Source of the DNA: Advenella sp. FME57
GTDB lineage: Bacteria; Pseudomonadota; Gammaproteobacteria; Burkholderiales; Burkholderiaceae_B
DNA: 64,000 bases
Assembly (NCBI RefSeq): GCF_014897675.1
Contig: NZ_JABUXU010000019.1
Span: 34,818 to 98,817 of the forward strand
Reading direction: 5' to 3'
Each line of letters starts with the position of its first letter. The first letter of the stretch is position 1. The position numbers and the translations under genes are program-made. Positions 23,954-32,678 of this stretch are shown here, piece after piece. The notes under the pieces are model-generated. The model saw only the letters and a list, made by a program, of their open reading frames with translations. It made no database searches and was not told where the DNA came from.

Positions 23954-23984
23954 GGTGTTGGTGTTCTTTTGGTGTTGGTGTTCT
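23954..23984 (+). repeat. Short direct repeat before the holin-like gene
   Basis: GGTGTTGGTGTTCT occurs at 23954-23967 and again at 23971-23984, each built from GGTGTT units, in the leader 27 nt before the next start codon. Confidence 0.8.
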
Positions 23985-24010
23985 ATTAGGGAATTTAAAG
24001 GAGAAGTAAT

Positions 24011-24346
24011 ATGACATTGCTGTTAACCTGGGTCCTGCAGGCGCTGGCCCTGATGATTGTTGCCTATATTCTGCCTGGCATTACTGTAACCAGCTTTGTA
24101 TCTGCGCTTATTGCAGCTGTCATTCTGGGGCTGGTCAATACGGTTGTTTATCCCATTCTTGCCATTCTGACCCTGCCAATTACCGTTGTTACGCTGGGGC
24201 TTTTCCTGTTGGTGCTTAACGTGCTGATGTTCTGGCTGGCCGGATCGGTATTCAATGGCTTCAAGGTGGATGGTTTCTGGTCGGCCGTCATTGGCGCCGT
24301 GCTGTATTCCATCATTTCTGCAATTTTGCTGAGTATTCTGAATTAA
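24011..24346 (+). CDS. Phage-holin-family (PF04020/YvlD-like) membrane protein
   Basis: 111-residue very hydrophobic protein with about four membrane helices, containing the family core GLVNTVVYPILAILTLPITVVTLGLFLLVLN. AAAGGAG lies 7 nt before the ATG. In related genomes it sits between ahcY and metF as here; metF follows after 4 nt. Despite the name there is no sign of a phage lysis role. Its function in the methyl-cycle cluster is unknown to me. Confidence 0.9.
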   Translation: MTLLLTWVLQALALMIVAYILPGITVTSFVSALIAAVILGLVNTVVYPILAILTLPITVVTLGLFLLVLNVLMFWLAGSVFNGFKVDGFWSAVIGAVLYSIISAILLSILN

Positions 24347-24350
24347 CGTT

Positions 24351-25193
24351 ATGAGTTCTTTTTCCGACGAGGCATTCAGCCTGGAGTTTTTCCCGCCGCG
24401 CGATCAGGCATCGCGCGAGCGACTGGTAGGCACCGCCAAGCAGTTGATGGCGATGCATCCTCGTTATGTAAGTGTGACTTTCGGGGCAGGCGGTTCTACC
24501 CGGGATGGAACGGCCGAGACCGTCTCCATGTTCTCGCAACTCGGTTGTGAGGCTGCCCCGCACCTTTCCTGCATCGGTGCCAGCAGAGCATCGCTGATTC
24601 AATTGCTGGATCAGTACAAGGCCAAAGACATTCGTCGTATTGTGGCGTTGCGCGGCGATCTGCCCTCGGGCATGGGAGGCAATGATTCAGAGTTGCCGTA
24701 CGCGTCCGAGCTGGTCAGGCTTATTCGTGAACATTCGGGTGACTGGTTTCATGTCGAAGTAGCCGCCTATCCGGAAACGCACCCGCAAGCCGACAGCCCC
24801 GAGCATGATCTGAATAATTTTGTGACCAAGGTCAATGCCGGCGCCAACAGTGCGATTACGCAGTATTTTTTCAATGCCGATGCCTATTTCGATTTTATCG
24901 ATCGTGCCGTGCAGCGTGGCGTCACAATTCCGATCGTGCCCGGAATCATGCCCATTACCAACCATACGCAGTTGCTGCGTTTTTCGCAAATGTGCGGTGC
25001 CGAAGTGCCGCGCTGGATTCGCCTGCGTCTGGCGCAATTTGGTGATGACAAGGCGTCGATTCGTGCCTTTGGCGCCGATGTCGTTACACAATTGTGCCAG
25101 AAGCTGATTGACGGTGGCGTGCCGGGCATTCATTTTTACACGCTCAATAATGCCGAAGCCACCCTGGCGATCTGGAAAAATCTGCGCTATTGA
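24351..25193 (+). CDS. metF: 5,10-methylenetetrahydrofolate reductase
   Basis: FAD enzyme that reduces methylene-THF to methyl-THF, the methyl donor for methionine synthesis. The 280-residue TIM-barrel protein has the N-terminal SLEFFPPRD (catalytic Glu), VSVTFGAGGSTRDGT, LRGDLP at the FAD site, AITQYFFNADAYFDFIDRA, and PGIMPITNHTQLLRF. The C-terminal GIHFYTLN is a family hallmark. It is probably co-transcribed with the membrane protein upstream and completes the metK-ahcY-metF group. Confidence 0.97.
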   Translation: MSSFSDEAFSLEFFPPRDQASRERLVGTAKQLMAMHPRYVSVTFGAGGSTRDGTAETVSMFSQLGCEAAPHLSCIGASRASLIQLLDQYKAKDIRRIVALRGDLPSGMGGNDSELPYASELVRLIREHSGDWFHVEVAAYPETHPQADSPEHDLNNFVTKVNAGANSAITQYFFNADAYFDFIDRAVQRGVTIPIVPGIMPITNHTQLLRFSQMCGAEVPRWIRLRLAQFGDDKASIRAFGADVVTQLCQKLIDGGVPGIHFYTLNNAEATLAIWKNLRY

Positions 25194-25608
25194 GTTTGCG
25201 GATAATCCGAAGCCTTTAAAAAGGTGCTCATCTTTTTCCGACCTGATTAGATTGCCGGGGGTTGCGGTCTGGTCACTGTCTCTTTAATAGAAAGAGACAG
25301 AAAAATAATTAAAATTAATTACAACAATGAAAATGGCTGCCTGTGTTTTATAAAATTTTTCTGGCTAATAAAATGAACAAGAGAAAGAATATTATGGCAA
25401 TAATAAAGCCAATATACGAATAAGGTGCTGGCAAAAAGAGTGCTATTGCGACTATTAGTAAAGCGTGAGCACCCCCGCCGGGGGCACATAATTTGTGGTT
25501 CAGGCATTGGCTATTTTCCCAGCCATTTTATAGCAGTTATGGAAGTGGATTTGGTACCCCACGTCTGGGGTGATGCGACTGCCCCAAACGTGTTGTGTCG
25601 CTATAGCA
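25194..25608. other. AT-rich junction between metF and the catabolic island
   Basis: No credible gene. It holds a perfect 10-bp stem-loop CTGTCTCTTT/AAAGAGACAG (25276-25300) with no U-tract, then a long A/T stretch, a CCCCC-GCC-GGGGG hairpin at 25472-25484, and ACCCCA-cgtc-TGGGGT at 25556-25571 near the end of the minus-strand binding-protein gene. The change in base composition suggests the island's left edge. Confidence 0.5.
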
Positions 25609-26853
25609 TTAGCGTTTTGGTCGTTTCATGTCGCAAGTGGTGGGCAATTGCGCTTCGGCAGCCGGAATGACTTCCTCTGTGCGCCAACCAAAGCCAGTGC
25701 CTTCCTGCTCAAGCTGCACATTAGTGTCATTGGTTTTGGACCATGTTGCTACATACAAAGCCTGCTGTAGTTGATGGTCAGAAGCGCGCATTTTGATTTT
25801 TCCATTAAGGCTATCGAGCTCCATGTCTTCCAGGGCAAATGCCACGTCAACTGGATTGGTGGAACCCGTTTCTTTCATTGCCTTTGAAAGAAGCGCCACA
25901 CCGGAATAAGCCTGCAGCCAGGTCAGGTCATCGTTATGCTTTTCTTTAAAGCCTTCGACCAGGTCCCTGCCTTTATAGCTTTCGTTATTAACGTTCCATA
26001 CACCCACGTATTTGACACGCTCAAGACCGCTTTCGCCCATGGCTGTCGGCGAGCCTTTTAGCACGGCGTAGTATGTGTAGAAGTTTGCCTCAAGCCCAGA
26101 AGCACGTGCCGCCTTAATCAACAGTGCCAGGTCAGAGCCCCAGTTGCCTGTAATGATGGTGTCCGCGCCAGATGCTTTGATTTTGGCTATGTAAGGTGCG
26201 AAGTCCTTTACTTCACCAATTGGGTGCAAGTCATCGCCAACAATTTCTACATCGGGACGCTTTTGAGCAAGCATTGCCTTGGCGGCCTTACTGACAGCGC
26301 GCCCAAAGGCATAGTTTTGACCAATCACATACACTTTTTTAACCTCTTGGTTTTTGGCCAAGTGGTTAACCAGAGCTTGCATTTTCATGTCGGAATTAGA
26401 ATCGACACTAAACTGCCAGAAGCTGCATTTGTTGTTAGTGAGTTCTGGATCGATCGCACCATGGTTAATGAATAAGACTTCCTTGCCAGGGTTGCGCGCG
26501 TTATGTTTGTTGATCGCCTCAACCAAGCCAAATGCGACCCCAGATCCATTCGCTTGAGCAACATAACGGTAGCCTTGGTCAATGGCTCGCTTAAGCTGGC
26601 TTAGGCTGTCCTGTACACCTGCTTTGTTATCGAAACCGACGAACTCTAGTGTGTGCTCACCGGCCCATTTTTCCTTGTTGGCGATGTCGCCAATATACTG
26701 CCATGTACGCATCTGGTTTTCGCCTAATGCCGCGAATGATCCGGATAATGGGTCGATGAGCGCAACCTTGACGTTGTCAGCATGGGCCAAACCTGCAAAT
26801 AGGCCTATCGTTAGTGCTATAGCGCTTAGTTTGAGTTGTGTTTTTTGCTTCAT
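25609..26853 (-). CDS. Branched-chain/amide-type ABC transporter substrate-binding protein
   Basis: Periplasmic type I solute-binding protein (LivK/AmiC-like), 414 residues. It has a signal peptide MKQKTQLKLSAIALTIGLFA (cleavage after AHA), then NVKVALIDPLSGSFAALGENQ, the usual first strand and ligand loop. FGRAVSKAAKAML and SGADTIITGNWGSDLALLIKA also fit the family. It is the first of a full HAAT transporter set on the minus strand but is placed last in the transcript (order livH-livM-livG-livF-livK). The ligand could be an amino acid, amide, or aromatic/aliphatic acid. Linkage to acyl-CoA genes favours an acid. Confidence 0.88.
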   Translation of the reverse strand: MKQKTQLKLSAIALTIGLFAGLAHADNVKVALIDPLSGSFAALGENQMRTWQYIGDIANKEKWAGEHTLEFVGFDNKAGVQDSLSQLKRAIDQGYRYVAQANGSGVAFGLVEAINKHNARNPGKEVLFINHGAIDPELTNNKCSFWQFSVDSNSDMKMQALVNHLAKNQEVKKVYVIGQNYAFGRAVSKAAKAMLAQKRPDVEIVGDDLHPIGEVKDFAPYIAKIKASGADTIITGNWGSDLALLIKAARASGLEANFYTYYAVLKGSPTAMGESGLERVKYVGVWNVNNESYKGRDLVEGFKEKHNDDLTWLQAYSGVALLSKAMKETGSTNPVDVAFALEDMELDSLNGKIKMRASDHQLQQALYVATWSKTNDTNVQLEQEGTGFGWRTEEVIPAAEAQLPTTCDMKRPKR

Positions 26854-26889
26854 TTTGTCTCCTTCCTGTATTAGTTACAAGTACAAACG

Positions 26890-27588
26890 TTAAACCTCCA
26901 GCCAGTCTCTGCGCACTTCCTGTGCATTGGACAGATCGTCGGGGGCTCCTTCAAAAACGATAGTTCCGTGGCCCATTACATAAAGCCTTTGGGAAATATC
27001 GAGTGCAATTGCCAGCTTTTGCTCTACTAGCAAAACTGCTACGCCACGCTGACGAAGTACGTCAAGGTATTCGGCTACTTGATCAACAATTAGTGGGGCA
27101 AGCCCTTCTGTGGGCTCGTCAATCATGATCAGTTTAGGGTCGCCAATTAACGACCGGCACAGCGTTAGCATTTGCTGCTCACCGCCCGATATTACCCCAG
27201 CGGATGTATTTCTACGTTCTTTCAGGCGCGGGAACATGTTGTACATATCTTCCATGCTCCATTGCGAACGCTTGCCACGCTGCTGCCCTAGCAGTAGATT
27301 TTGCTCTACCGTTAGAGATGGAAAAATATCGCGAGTTTCCGGTACGTACCCCAAGCCTTGCAACGCTATTTCGTGGGTTCGCATGCCGGTGATTTCTTTG
27401 CCATCAAATACTACTGATCCGGCCGACTGCACCAACCCCATCACCGCCTTAATCGTCGTTGATCGACCGACACCATTGCGACCCAGCAGGCTGACAATTT
27501 CGCCGGCGTTTACATGCAGATCAACGCCTTGAAGCACATGGCTTTTTCCGTAATAGGCGTGTAGCCCTGAAATCTCAAGCAACGCCAT
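26890..27588 (-). CDS. HAAT ABC transporter ATP-binding protein (LivF type), Walker A Lys replaced by Arg
   Basis: Second ATPase of the importer, 232 residues. It starts LLEISGLHAYYGKSHVLQGVDL. Walker A reads GRNGVGRST, so the phosphate-binding Lys is Arg. The other motifs look intact: GYVPETRDIF with a Q-loop-like position, signature ISGGEQQMLTLCRSL, Walker B LIMIDEP, and LLVEQ at the switch region. Arg at this site occurs in some LivF proteins I recall from Burkholderiales, so it may be tolerated when paired with a normal LivG. Its start overlaps the livG stop by 14 nt. Confidence 0.9.
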   Translation of the reverse strand: MALLEISGLHAYYGKSHVLQGVDLHVNAGEIVSLLGRNGVGRSTTIKAVMGLVQSAGSVVFDGKEITGMRTHEIALQGLGYVPETRDIFPSLTVEQNLLLGQQRGKRSQWSMEDMYNMFPRLKERRNTSAGVISGGEQQMLTLCRSLIGDPKLIMIDEPTEGLAPLIVDQVAEYLDVLRQRGVAVLLVEQKLAIALDISQRLYVMGHGTIVFEGAPDDLSNAQEVRRDWLEV

Positions 27589-28357
27589 CTTTCACCTCTT
27601 TTTGCTGATCTTTTGAAACGCCTAGATAAGCCTCTTGTACGCTGACATTGGAACGAATATTTTCTGGTGTGTCACAGGCTATTACCTGCCCGTACACCAC
27701 CACCGCAACACGATCAGCCAACCCAAACACAACCCCCATGTCGTGTTCGACCATTAAAAGTGTTTTGTTGATGGTGACCGTTTTAATCAGCTCAATGGCT
27801 GCGTCACTTTCGCCACGGCTCATGCCTGCGGTTGGTTCATCCAGCAAGATAGTGCTGCTTCCGCCCGCGACGGCGATGCCAATTTCCAGCGTACGTTGTT
27901 CGGCATAGGTAAGCAAATTGACGGCGATATCGCGCCGCGACTCCAGCCCAATAAGCTCCAGCACTTCCTGCGCGCGTTCGTGCAGCGGCCTGAGCTGACT
28001 GATGTGCTGCCAAAACGTATAGCGATAGCCCTTGGACCACATGCAAGCCGATAGTATGTTTTCGTAGACCGACTGGCGATGAAACAGGTTAGTAATCTGA
28101 AAACTACGGCTTAGCCCACTTCGATATATTTGCTGTGCATTTTGGTCGTCTATCTGTTTACCGTCAAACCATATCTGGCCAGAGCTAATAGGCAAGCGCC
28201 CAGAAATAAGATGGAACAAGGTGGATTTGCCGGCGCCGTTAGGTCCAATCACGGCTAGCCTTTCACCGCTATTTACAGCCAGATCCACCCCTCGGATTAT
28301 CTCGGTTTTGCCAAACTGTTTGCGCACATCTTTTAGTTCAAGAATGGTGTTTGTCAT
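27575..28357 (-). CDS. HAAT ABC transporter ATP-binding protein (LivG type)
   Basis: First ATPase of the importer, 260 residues. Canonical Walker A GPNGAGKST, the LivG-type FQITNLF Q-loop region, a degenerate signature LTYAEQRTLEIGIAV (LSYGEQR in most homologues), Walker B TILLDEPTAGMS, and switch His in MVEHDMGVVF. Its start overlaps the livM stop (28357 against 28338), indicating a tightly packed operon. Confidence 0.92.
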   Translation of the reverse strand: MTNTILELKDVRKQFGKTEIIRGVDLAVNSGERLAVIGPNGAGKSTLFHLISGRLPISSGQIWFDGKQIDDQNAQQIYRSGLSRSFQITNLFHRQSVYENILSACMWSKGYRYTFWQHISQLRPLHERAQEVLELIGLESRRDIAVNLLTYAEQRTLEIGIAVAGGSSTILLDEPTAGMSRGESDAAIELIKTVTINKTLLMVEHDMGVVFGLADRVAVVVYGQVIACDTPENIRSNVSVQEAYLGVSKDQQKEVKDGVA

Positions 28358-29636
28358 TGCAGTCCCCCTGAGGCTCGGGTTTGTCTACGGCTAATCGTTC
28401 AAGTAATGCACGCCCCGCAGGCTTGATGGTTAGCATCCCAGCCAGCAAAATCACAGCACCAACAGCCCACGCCACGAAGCTTTGGTGGTTTAGGAGCAGC
28501 CCAAACAGTGGCATGGGGTCCGATGTGCCCGTAGCCCGGTGATACATAAGTTCGATCAAGGTAATGACGCCAACCAATAGCAGCAATGCGCTTAGCGTCA
28601 GGCGCAGGAGCGATAGGTACTGCCGTTGAGCTAGAGTTTGACGCAAAACGTCCAGGCCCGGCTTTAAAAGACTGCTGATACCCCCGGGTGCATAAACCAC
28701 CACCAGCATAAACACGAGCCCCAAATATATTTGCCAGCCAGCTGTGTAGTCTGGCAAGAATTTGGTCAGCATGATCCCGACAAGGGCGCCCAGCATGGGG
28801 CCTATGAAGGTACCTGTGCCGCCAATGAATGTGAACAGCAATACGGCGCCGGACTCATGCAGGCTAAGTATCTCGTCTGTGGCGATTTCGAAGTTGATTG
28901 CCATCAAGGCGCCACCTATGCCTGCAAATAACCCAGATATCATCAGCGCCATGTAGCGCAGCAAATGTGGGTCGAACCCAATAAATGAGATGCGCTCTTC
29001 GTTGTCACGCACACCGTTTAGCAGGCGTCCCAATGGGGTTCTGGTTAAAAAGAATGTTGCCATCACACATATGAATAGCCACGCAGCGGCCAGATAATAG
29101 ACTTGAATTTGTGGTCCGAAGTCCCAATCGAACAAATAGTTCCCGTATACCCGGTTGGTGGAAACGCCACCCTCACCACCGAAAAATGCGGGAAACATTA
29201 ATGCGCTTGCAAAAACCATCTGGCCTATGCCCAGTGTAATCATGGCAAATGTCACGCCAGAAGTGCGCGTAATGACGTAGCCTATCAGTGTCGCAACGGC
29301 CAGGCCGGTGATTGCACCGACAATGGGTACCAATGGAAGCGGCAACCAAATCGAGCCATCGCTGGCAAGATTCATGGCATGAACCGACATGAAGGCACCC
29401 AGCCCAGAAAATGCGGCATGCCCAAAGGACAGCATGCCACTTTGGCCAAGCAATACATTGTATGAAAGCGCCAGCACCATCATGGTACTAATTTGCGTCA
29501 GATGGGAAAGGGCCAGAGACGAAGTAAAAATATGCGGCGCCACTACCAGGACGATGGCGAAACCTAACCATATCAATGGCATCCGATTAGGCGTCAGATT
29601 ATTAGGCCGGTTGGCAGTCAAGGAATGTGTAGACAT
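28338..29636 (-). CDS. HAAT ABC transporter permease (LivM type) with C-terminal extension
   Basis: 432-residue permease. The LivM core covers about 20-320, with SYNVLLGQSGMLSFGHAAFSGLGA near the start and FIGGTGTFIGPMLGALVGIML in the coupling region. About 110 further residues include two more hydrophobic segments (LLLLVGVITLIELMY and AWAVGAVILLAGMLTI) and end in a polar tail. Such extensions occur in some LivM proteins, but their role is unknown to me. livH precedes it by 3 nt. Confidence 0.92.
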   Translation of the reverse strand: MSTHSLTANRPNNLTPNRMPLIWLGFAIVLVVAPHIFTSSLALSHLTQISTMMVLALSYNVLLGQSGMLSFGHAAFSGLGAFMSVHAMNLASDGSIWLPLPLVPIVGAITGLAVATLIGYVITRTSGVTFAMITLGIGQMVFASALMFPAFFGGEGGVSTNRVYGNYLFDWDFGPQIQVYYLAAAWLFICVMATFFLTRTPLGRLLNGVRDNEERISFIGFDPHLLRYMALMISGLFAGIGGALMAINFEIATDEILSLHESGAVLLFTFIGGTGTFIGPMLGALVGIMLTKFLPDYTAGWQIYLGLVFMLVVVYAPGGISSLLKPGLDVLRQTLAQRQYLSLLRLTLSALLLLVGVITLIELMYHRATGTSDPMPLFGLLLNHQSFVAWAVGAVILLAGMLTIKPAGRALLERLAVDKPEPQGDCNDKHHS

Positions 29637-29639
29637 AGC

Positions 29640-30587
29640 TTAATTCTCCCGTTTGCCCAGCAACCCACGTGGACGAAATATTAAAACCAACACTAGAAGT
29701 GCATATGGCAATATGGGGGCGACTTGCGATACAGTGACGCTTAATACAGAGTGACCAAATACGTCGGGACCTAAACCTAAGCCTATGGACGACAGGCCGT
29801 CTAATAGCGATAGGTCGATGGCTACAGCAAAGGTTTGGATTACGCCAAGTAGTAGCGATGCCAGTAATGCACCCATTAGCGAGCCCATACCGCCAGCAAC
29901 GACTACCACAAAAATAATCGTTCCTAAGGTTTCAGCCATGCTTGGTTCGGTAACAAATGCATTACCGCCAATGACACCGGCCAAGCCAGCCAGAGCACAC
30001 CCGCCACCAAACACCAACATGAATACGCGCGGCACGTTATGCCCTAAGGACTCGACCATTTCCGGGTGAGTAAGCGAGGCTTGTATGATCAGGCCCACCC
30101 TGGTGCGGGTCAGGACTAGATACAGTGTCAAAAGCGTTAATACGGCAATCAACATCATAAAAGCCTGGTATTTGGGAAATGACGTGGTGTAGATGGTGAA
30201 TATTGATCCTTGCAGTATTTCTGGGATGCCATAAGGCACAGAGGACCGACCCCATATCAGCTGCACAGCTTCCAGTATCAGATACGACATGCCGAAGGTA
30301 TATAGCAGCTCGGCCACGTGACCATATTTGTGCACCGCACGCAAACCGTAACGCTCTACCAGCACGCCACCCAAGCCTGCCAGTATTGGGGCGACGACAA
30401 ATGCCACCCAAAATCCAGCCACGCCGCTTATGGTGTAGGCCAAATAAGCACCCAGCATATAAAAGCTGGCATGGGCAAAGTTAAGTACCCCCATCATGCT
30501 GAAAATCAGCGTTAGCCCTGAAGACAGCATGAACAAAAGCAGTCCATAGCTAAGGCTATTCAGAAGAGAGATTAGAAAAAACTCCAT
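29640..30587 (-). CDS. HAAT ABC transporter permease (LivH type)
   Basis: 315-residue permease with about eight helices. The N-terminus MEFFLISLLNSLSYGLLLFM leads to the family motif SGLTLIFSMMGVLNFAHASFYMLGAY. GGMGSLMGALLASLLLGVIQ is the coupling-helix region. It is the first transporter gene in the transcript, 37 nt after the thiolase gene, so transporter and thiolase are probably co-expressed. Confidence 0.93.
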   Translation of the reverse strand: MEFFLISLLNSLSYGLLLFMLSSGLTLIFSMMGVLNFAHASFYMLGAYLAYTISGVAGFWVAFVVAPILAGLGGVLVERYGLRAVHKYGHVAELLYTFGMSYLILEAVQLIWGRSSVPYGIPEILQGSIFTIYTTSFPKYQAFMMLIAVLTLLTLYLVLTRTRVGLIIQASLTHPEMVESLGHNVPRVFMLVFGGGCALAGLAGVIGGNAFVTEPSMAETLGTIIFVVVVAGGMGSLMGALLASLLLGVIQTFAVAIDLSLLDGLSSIGLGLGPDVFGHSVLSVTVSQVAPILPYALLVLVLIFRPRGLLGKREN

Positions 30588-30624
30588 TCGGGTCTCCTTT
30601 TGTGGCTAATCATAAGCCTGGCTG

Positions 30625-31821
30625 TTATTGTTTTTTACTACTTACTTCAAATAAACCTGCCGCCCCCATGCCGCCGCCAACGCACATAGTGACGACAACA
30701 TAGCGTGCACCTCGGCGTTTGCCTTCAAGTAGCGCATGACCAACGAGCCTTGCGCCCGTCATGCCATAAGGATGGCCAATAGAAATAGCACCGCCATTCA
30801 CGTTGCACAGGCTGGGGTCTATGCCCAGATAATCGCGGCAATAAAGGACTTGGCAGGCAAAAGCCTCGTTGATTTCCCACAGATCTATGTCTTTTACGCT
30901 TAGGCCATGTTGTTTTAGAAGCTTGGGAACTGCAAAAATTGGGCCTATGCCCATTTCTTCAGGTGCGCATCCAGCGACTGCCATGCCACGGTATACGCCC
31001 AGTGGCGCTAGCCCACGGTGCTTGGCCAAGGCGGCATCCATAACTACACATGCGGATGCGCCATCAGACAGCTGGCTAGCGTTGCCTGCAGTTACCAGGC
31101 CACCATCTATGACGGGCTTGAGCGCGGCAAGACTCTCGATCGTGGTTTGAGGGCGATTGCCCTCATCTTGAGAGAGAGTTACCTCTTGATAGTGAGTTTC
31201 CCCTGTGGCTTTGTCGGTGATTGCTTGGCTGGCAGTTATTGGCACAATTTCATCATCGAATAAGCCCGCTTTTTGTGCCACCGCGGTGCGTAGCTGGGAC
31301 TCCAGCGCATAAGCGTCTTGGTATTCCCTGCTAATGCCATACTTGGCAGACACATATTCGGCCGTTTGAAGCATGGGCATGTACGCGTGTTCAACGGCGC
31401 TAATTACTGCAGTATCAGCGTCGCGAAACGTCCTTGGCATATAGTCGTTTTGAACGGCTGAAATGTTGTCTTGGCCACCAGCGACAACTATGTCCATACC
31501 TTCCAGGGTGACCTGGCGGGCAGCGGCGGCAATAGCCATCAAACCGGACGCGCATTGTCGGTCCATTGTTTGCCCAGGCACAGTAACTGGCAGCCCCGCC
31601 GCTAAGCTGGCGTACCTAGCAATATTTCCACCCGCCGTACCGGCGCCCAGCACTGTACCTATAAGTACATCGTCGATTTCGGATGGGTCTATGTTGGCGC
31701 GTTGCACCGCGTGATGAATTGCATGGCCTAGCAGCGAGGGTGATTTTATGTTGTTAAGCGCTCCTTTGAAGGCTTTTCCAATGGGCGTTCGGGCAATGGA
31801 CACAATAACGGCTTCTCTCAT
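30625..31821 (-). CDS. Acetyl-CoA acetyltransferase (thiolase)
   Basis: Thiolase II-family enzyme, 398 residues from the ATG at 31821, which has a strong AGGAGG 5 nt upstream; the in-frame extension to 31851 is not needed. Catalytic residues are visible: Cys in MDRQCASGL, His in [16 protein letters not shown], Cys in CVGGGMG, plus NEAFA. It could perform the final thiolysis of a beta-oxidation round or make acetoacetyl-CoA. With the acyl-CoA ligase, dehydrogenase and hydratase/dehydrogenase genes divergent from it, a degradative role is likelier. Confidence 0.93.
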   Translation of the reverse strand: MREAVIVSIARTPIGKAFKGALNNIKSPSLLGHAIHHAVQRANIDPSEIDDVLIGTVLGAGTAGGNIARYASLAAGLPVTVPGQTMDRQCASGLMAIAAAARQVTLEGMDIVVAGGQDNISAVQNDYMPRTFRDADTAVISAVEHAYMPMLQTAEYVSAKYGISREYQDAYALESQLRTAVAQKAGLFDDEIVPITASQAITDKATGETHYQEVTLSQDEGNRPQTTIESLAALKPVIDGGLVTAGNASQLSDGASACVVMDAALAKHRGLAPLGVYRGMAVAGCAPEEMGIGPIFAVPKLLKQHGLSVKDIDLWEINEAFACQVLYCRDYLGIDPSLCNVNGGAISIGHPYGMTGARLVGHALLEGKRRGARYVVVTMCVGGGMGAAGLFEVSSKKQ

Positions 31822-31890
31822 CAAACCTCCTAGTTGTAATCCGGTGAACAAGCTTCCTATTGATAAGGTTGGTATGCAAAAGGCCCTAGC

Positions 31891-32505
31891 CTACTTGGCA
31901 ACAATCAAAATAATTTCATCGGCGATTTCATGTGGATTGTAACGGCCGTCTGGCTTATACCAGCTCATCATGCCGCGTAATGTTCCTTCTATTACCCGTA
32001 CAGCAATCGCCGGATCCCCTTTTAGATGACCCGCTTCGTGACACTGACGTACGACTTCAGTCCAAGAACTGAAGTAGCGTTTTCGTAGTTGTATTAGCTC
32101 GGGCAAATGCTTCGGAGAAACATCCCGCCAATCGAAATACAGCACAGCGTGGTAGTCACCTTCTTCATCAATAAATACAAGGTTAACTTCCTGCCAAATA
32201 AATTGACGTAGTTTTTCCAGCGGTGTTAATGCTGACGCCAGCGCCTGTTCATGGCGTGTGCAGATGGATATGAAAGCGGCGCGCATCACTTCCATCAGGA
32301 TTTCGTCCTTGGTCTTGAAGTAATGAAACAGGCTGCCTGAATATAGGCCAACTGCATTGCCGATATCCCTAACCGTAGTGGCCTTAAAACCTTTTTTGCG
32401 AATCAGATGCGCAGCCGCATCCAGTATTCGAGCCCGAGTCGACTCTGCAACTGGAGCTGCAAGTTCCTTTTTTTTGTCGCTAGGCAATCGGGTGGGTTCG
32501 GTCAT
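31891..32505 (-). CDS. TetR-family regulator of the acyl-CoA catabolic cluster
   Basis: About 204 residues from the ATG at 32505; an in-frame upstream start at 32601 would add 32 hydrophobic residues atypical of the family. The DNA-binding domain is ARILDAAAHLIRKKGFKATTVRDIGNAVGLYSGSLFHYF with the classic Y-x-H-F end. The C-terminal ligand domain includes YFDWRDVSPKHLPEL, as in FadR/KstR-like acyl-CoA sensors. It is divergent from the ligase gene and likely represses it, with an acyl-CoA as inducer. A CAAGCGCTTG palindrome in the shared promoter region is the probable operator. Confidence 0.88.
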   Translation of the reverse strand: MTEPTRLPSDKKKELAAPVAESTRARILDAAAHLIRKKGFKATTVRDIGNAVGLYSGSLFHYFKTKDEILMEVMRAAFISICTRHEQALASALTPLEKLRQFIWQEVNLVFIDEEGDYHAVLYFDWRDVSPKHLPELIQLRKRYFSSWTEVVRQCHEAGHLKGDPAIAVRVIEGTLRGMMSWYKPDGRYNPHEIADEIILIVAK

Positions 32506-32574
32506 GAGTGGTCGCAATGTATTGGCAATAAGATACTGGAATGATATCAAGTATAGAGGTAGAATCAAAAATGA

Positions 32575-32588
32575 AGCAAGCGCTTGGT
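32575..32588. promoter_or_regulatory. Candidate TetR operator in the divergent promoter
   Basis: AG-CAAGCGCTTG-GT: a perfect 10-bp palindrome with the outer A/T also matching. It lies between the TetR gene and the acyl-CoA ligase gene and resembles sites of TetR regulators of fatty-acid degradation. Confidence 0.5.
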
Positions 32589-32678
32589 CACTACTATTCA
32601 TCAGTGTTTTCCCTGATGGGATGTGTTTTGCGGGTCATCAATAGGGCAACCCCGGAATTTAATTAATGGATATTGCAT

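Noticed and set aside
24011..24346. Phage holin / lysis gene
   Set aside because: Only the family name suggests this; the neighbours are ahcY and metF, and no lysin or phage gene is near.
25276..25300. Intrinsic terminator after metF
   Set aside because: The 10-bp stem is perfect, but no U-tract follows on either strand; I list it only as a stem-loop.
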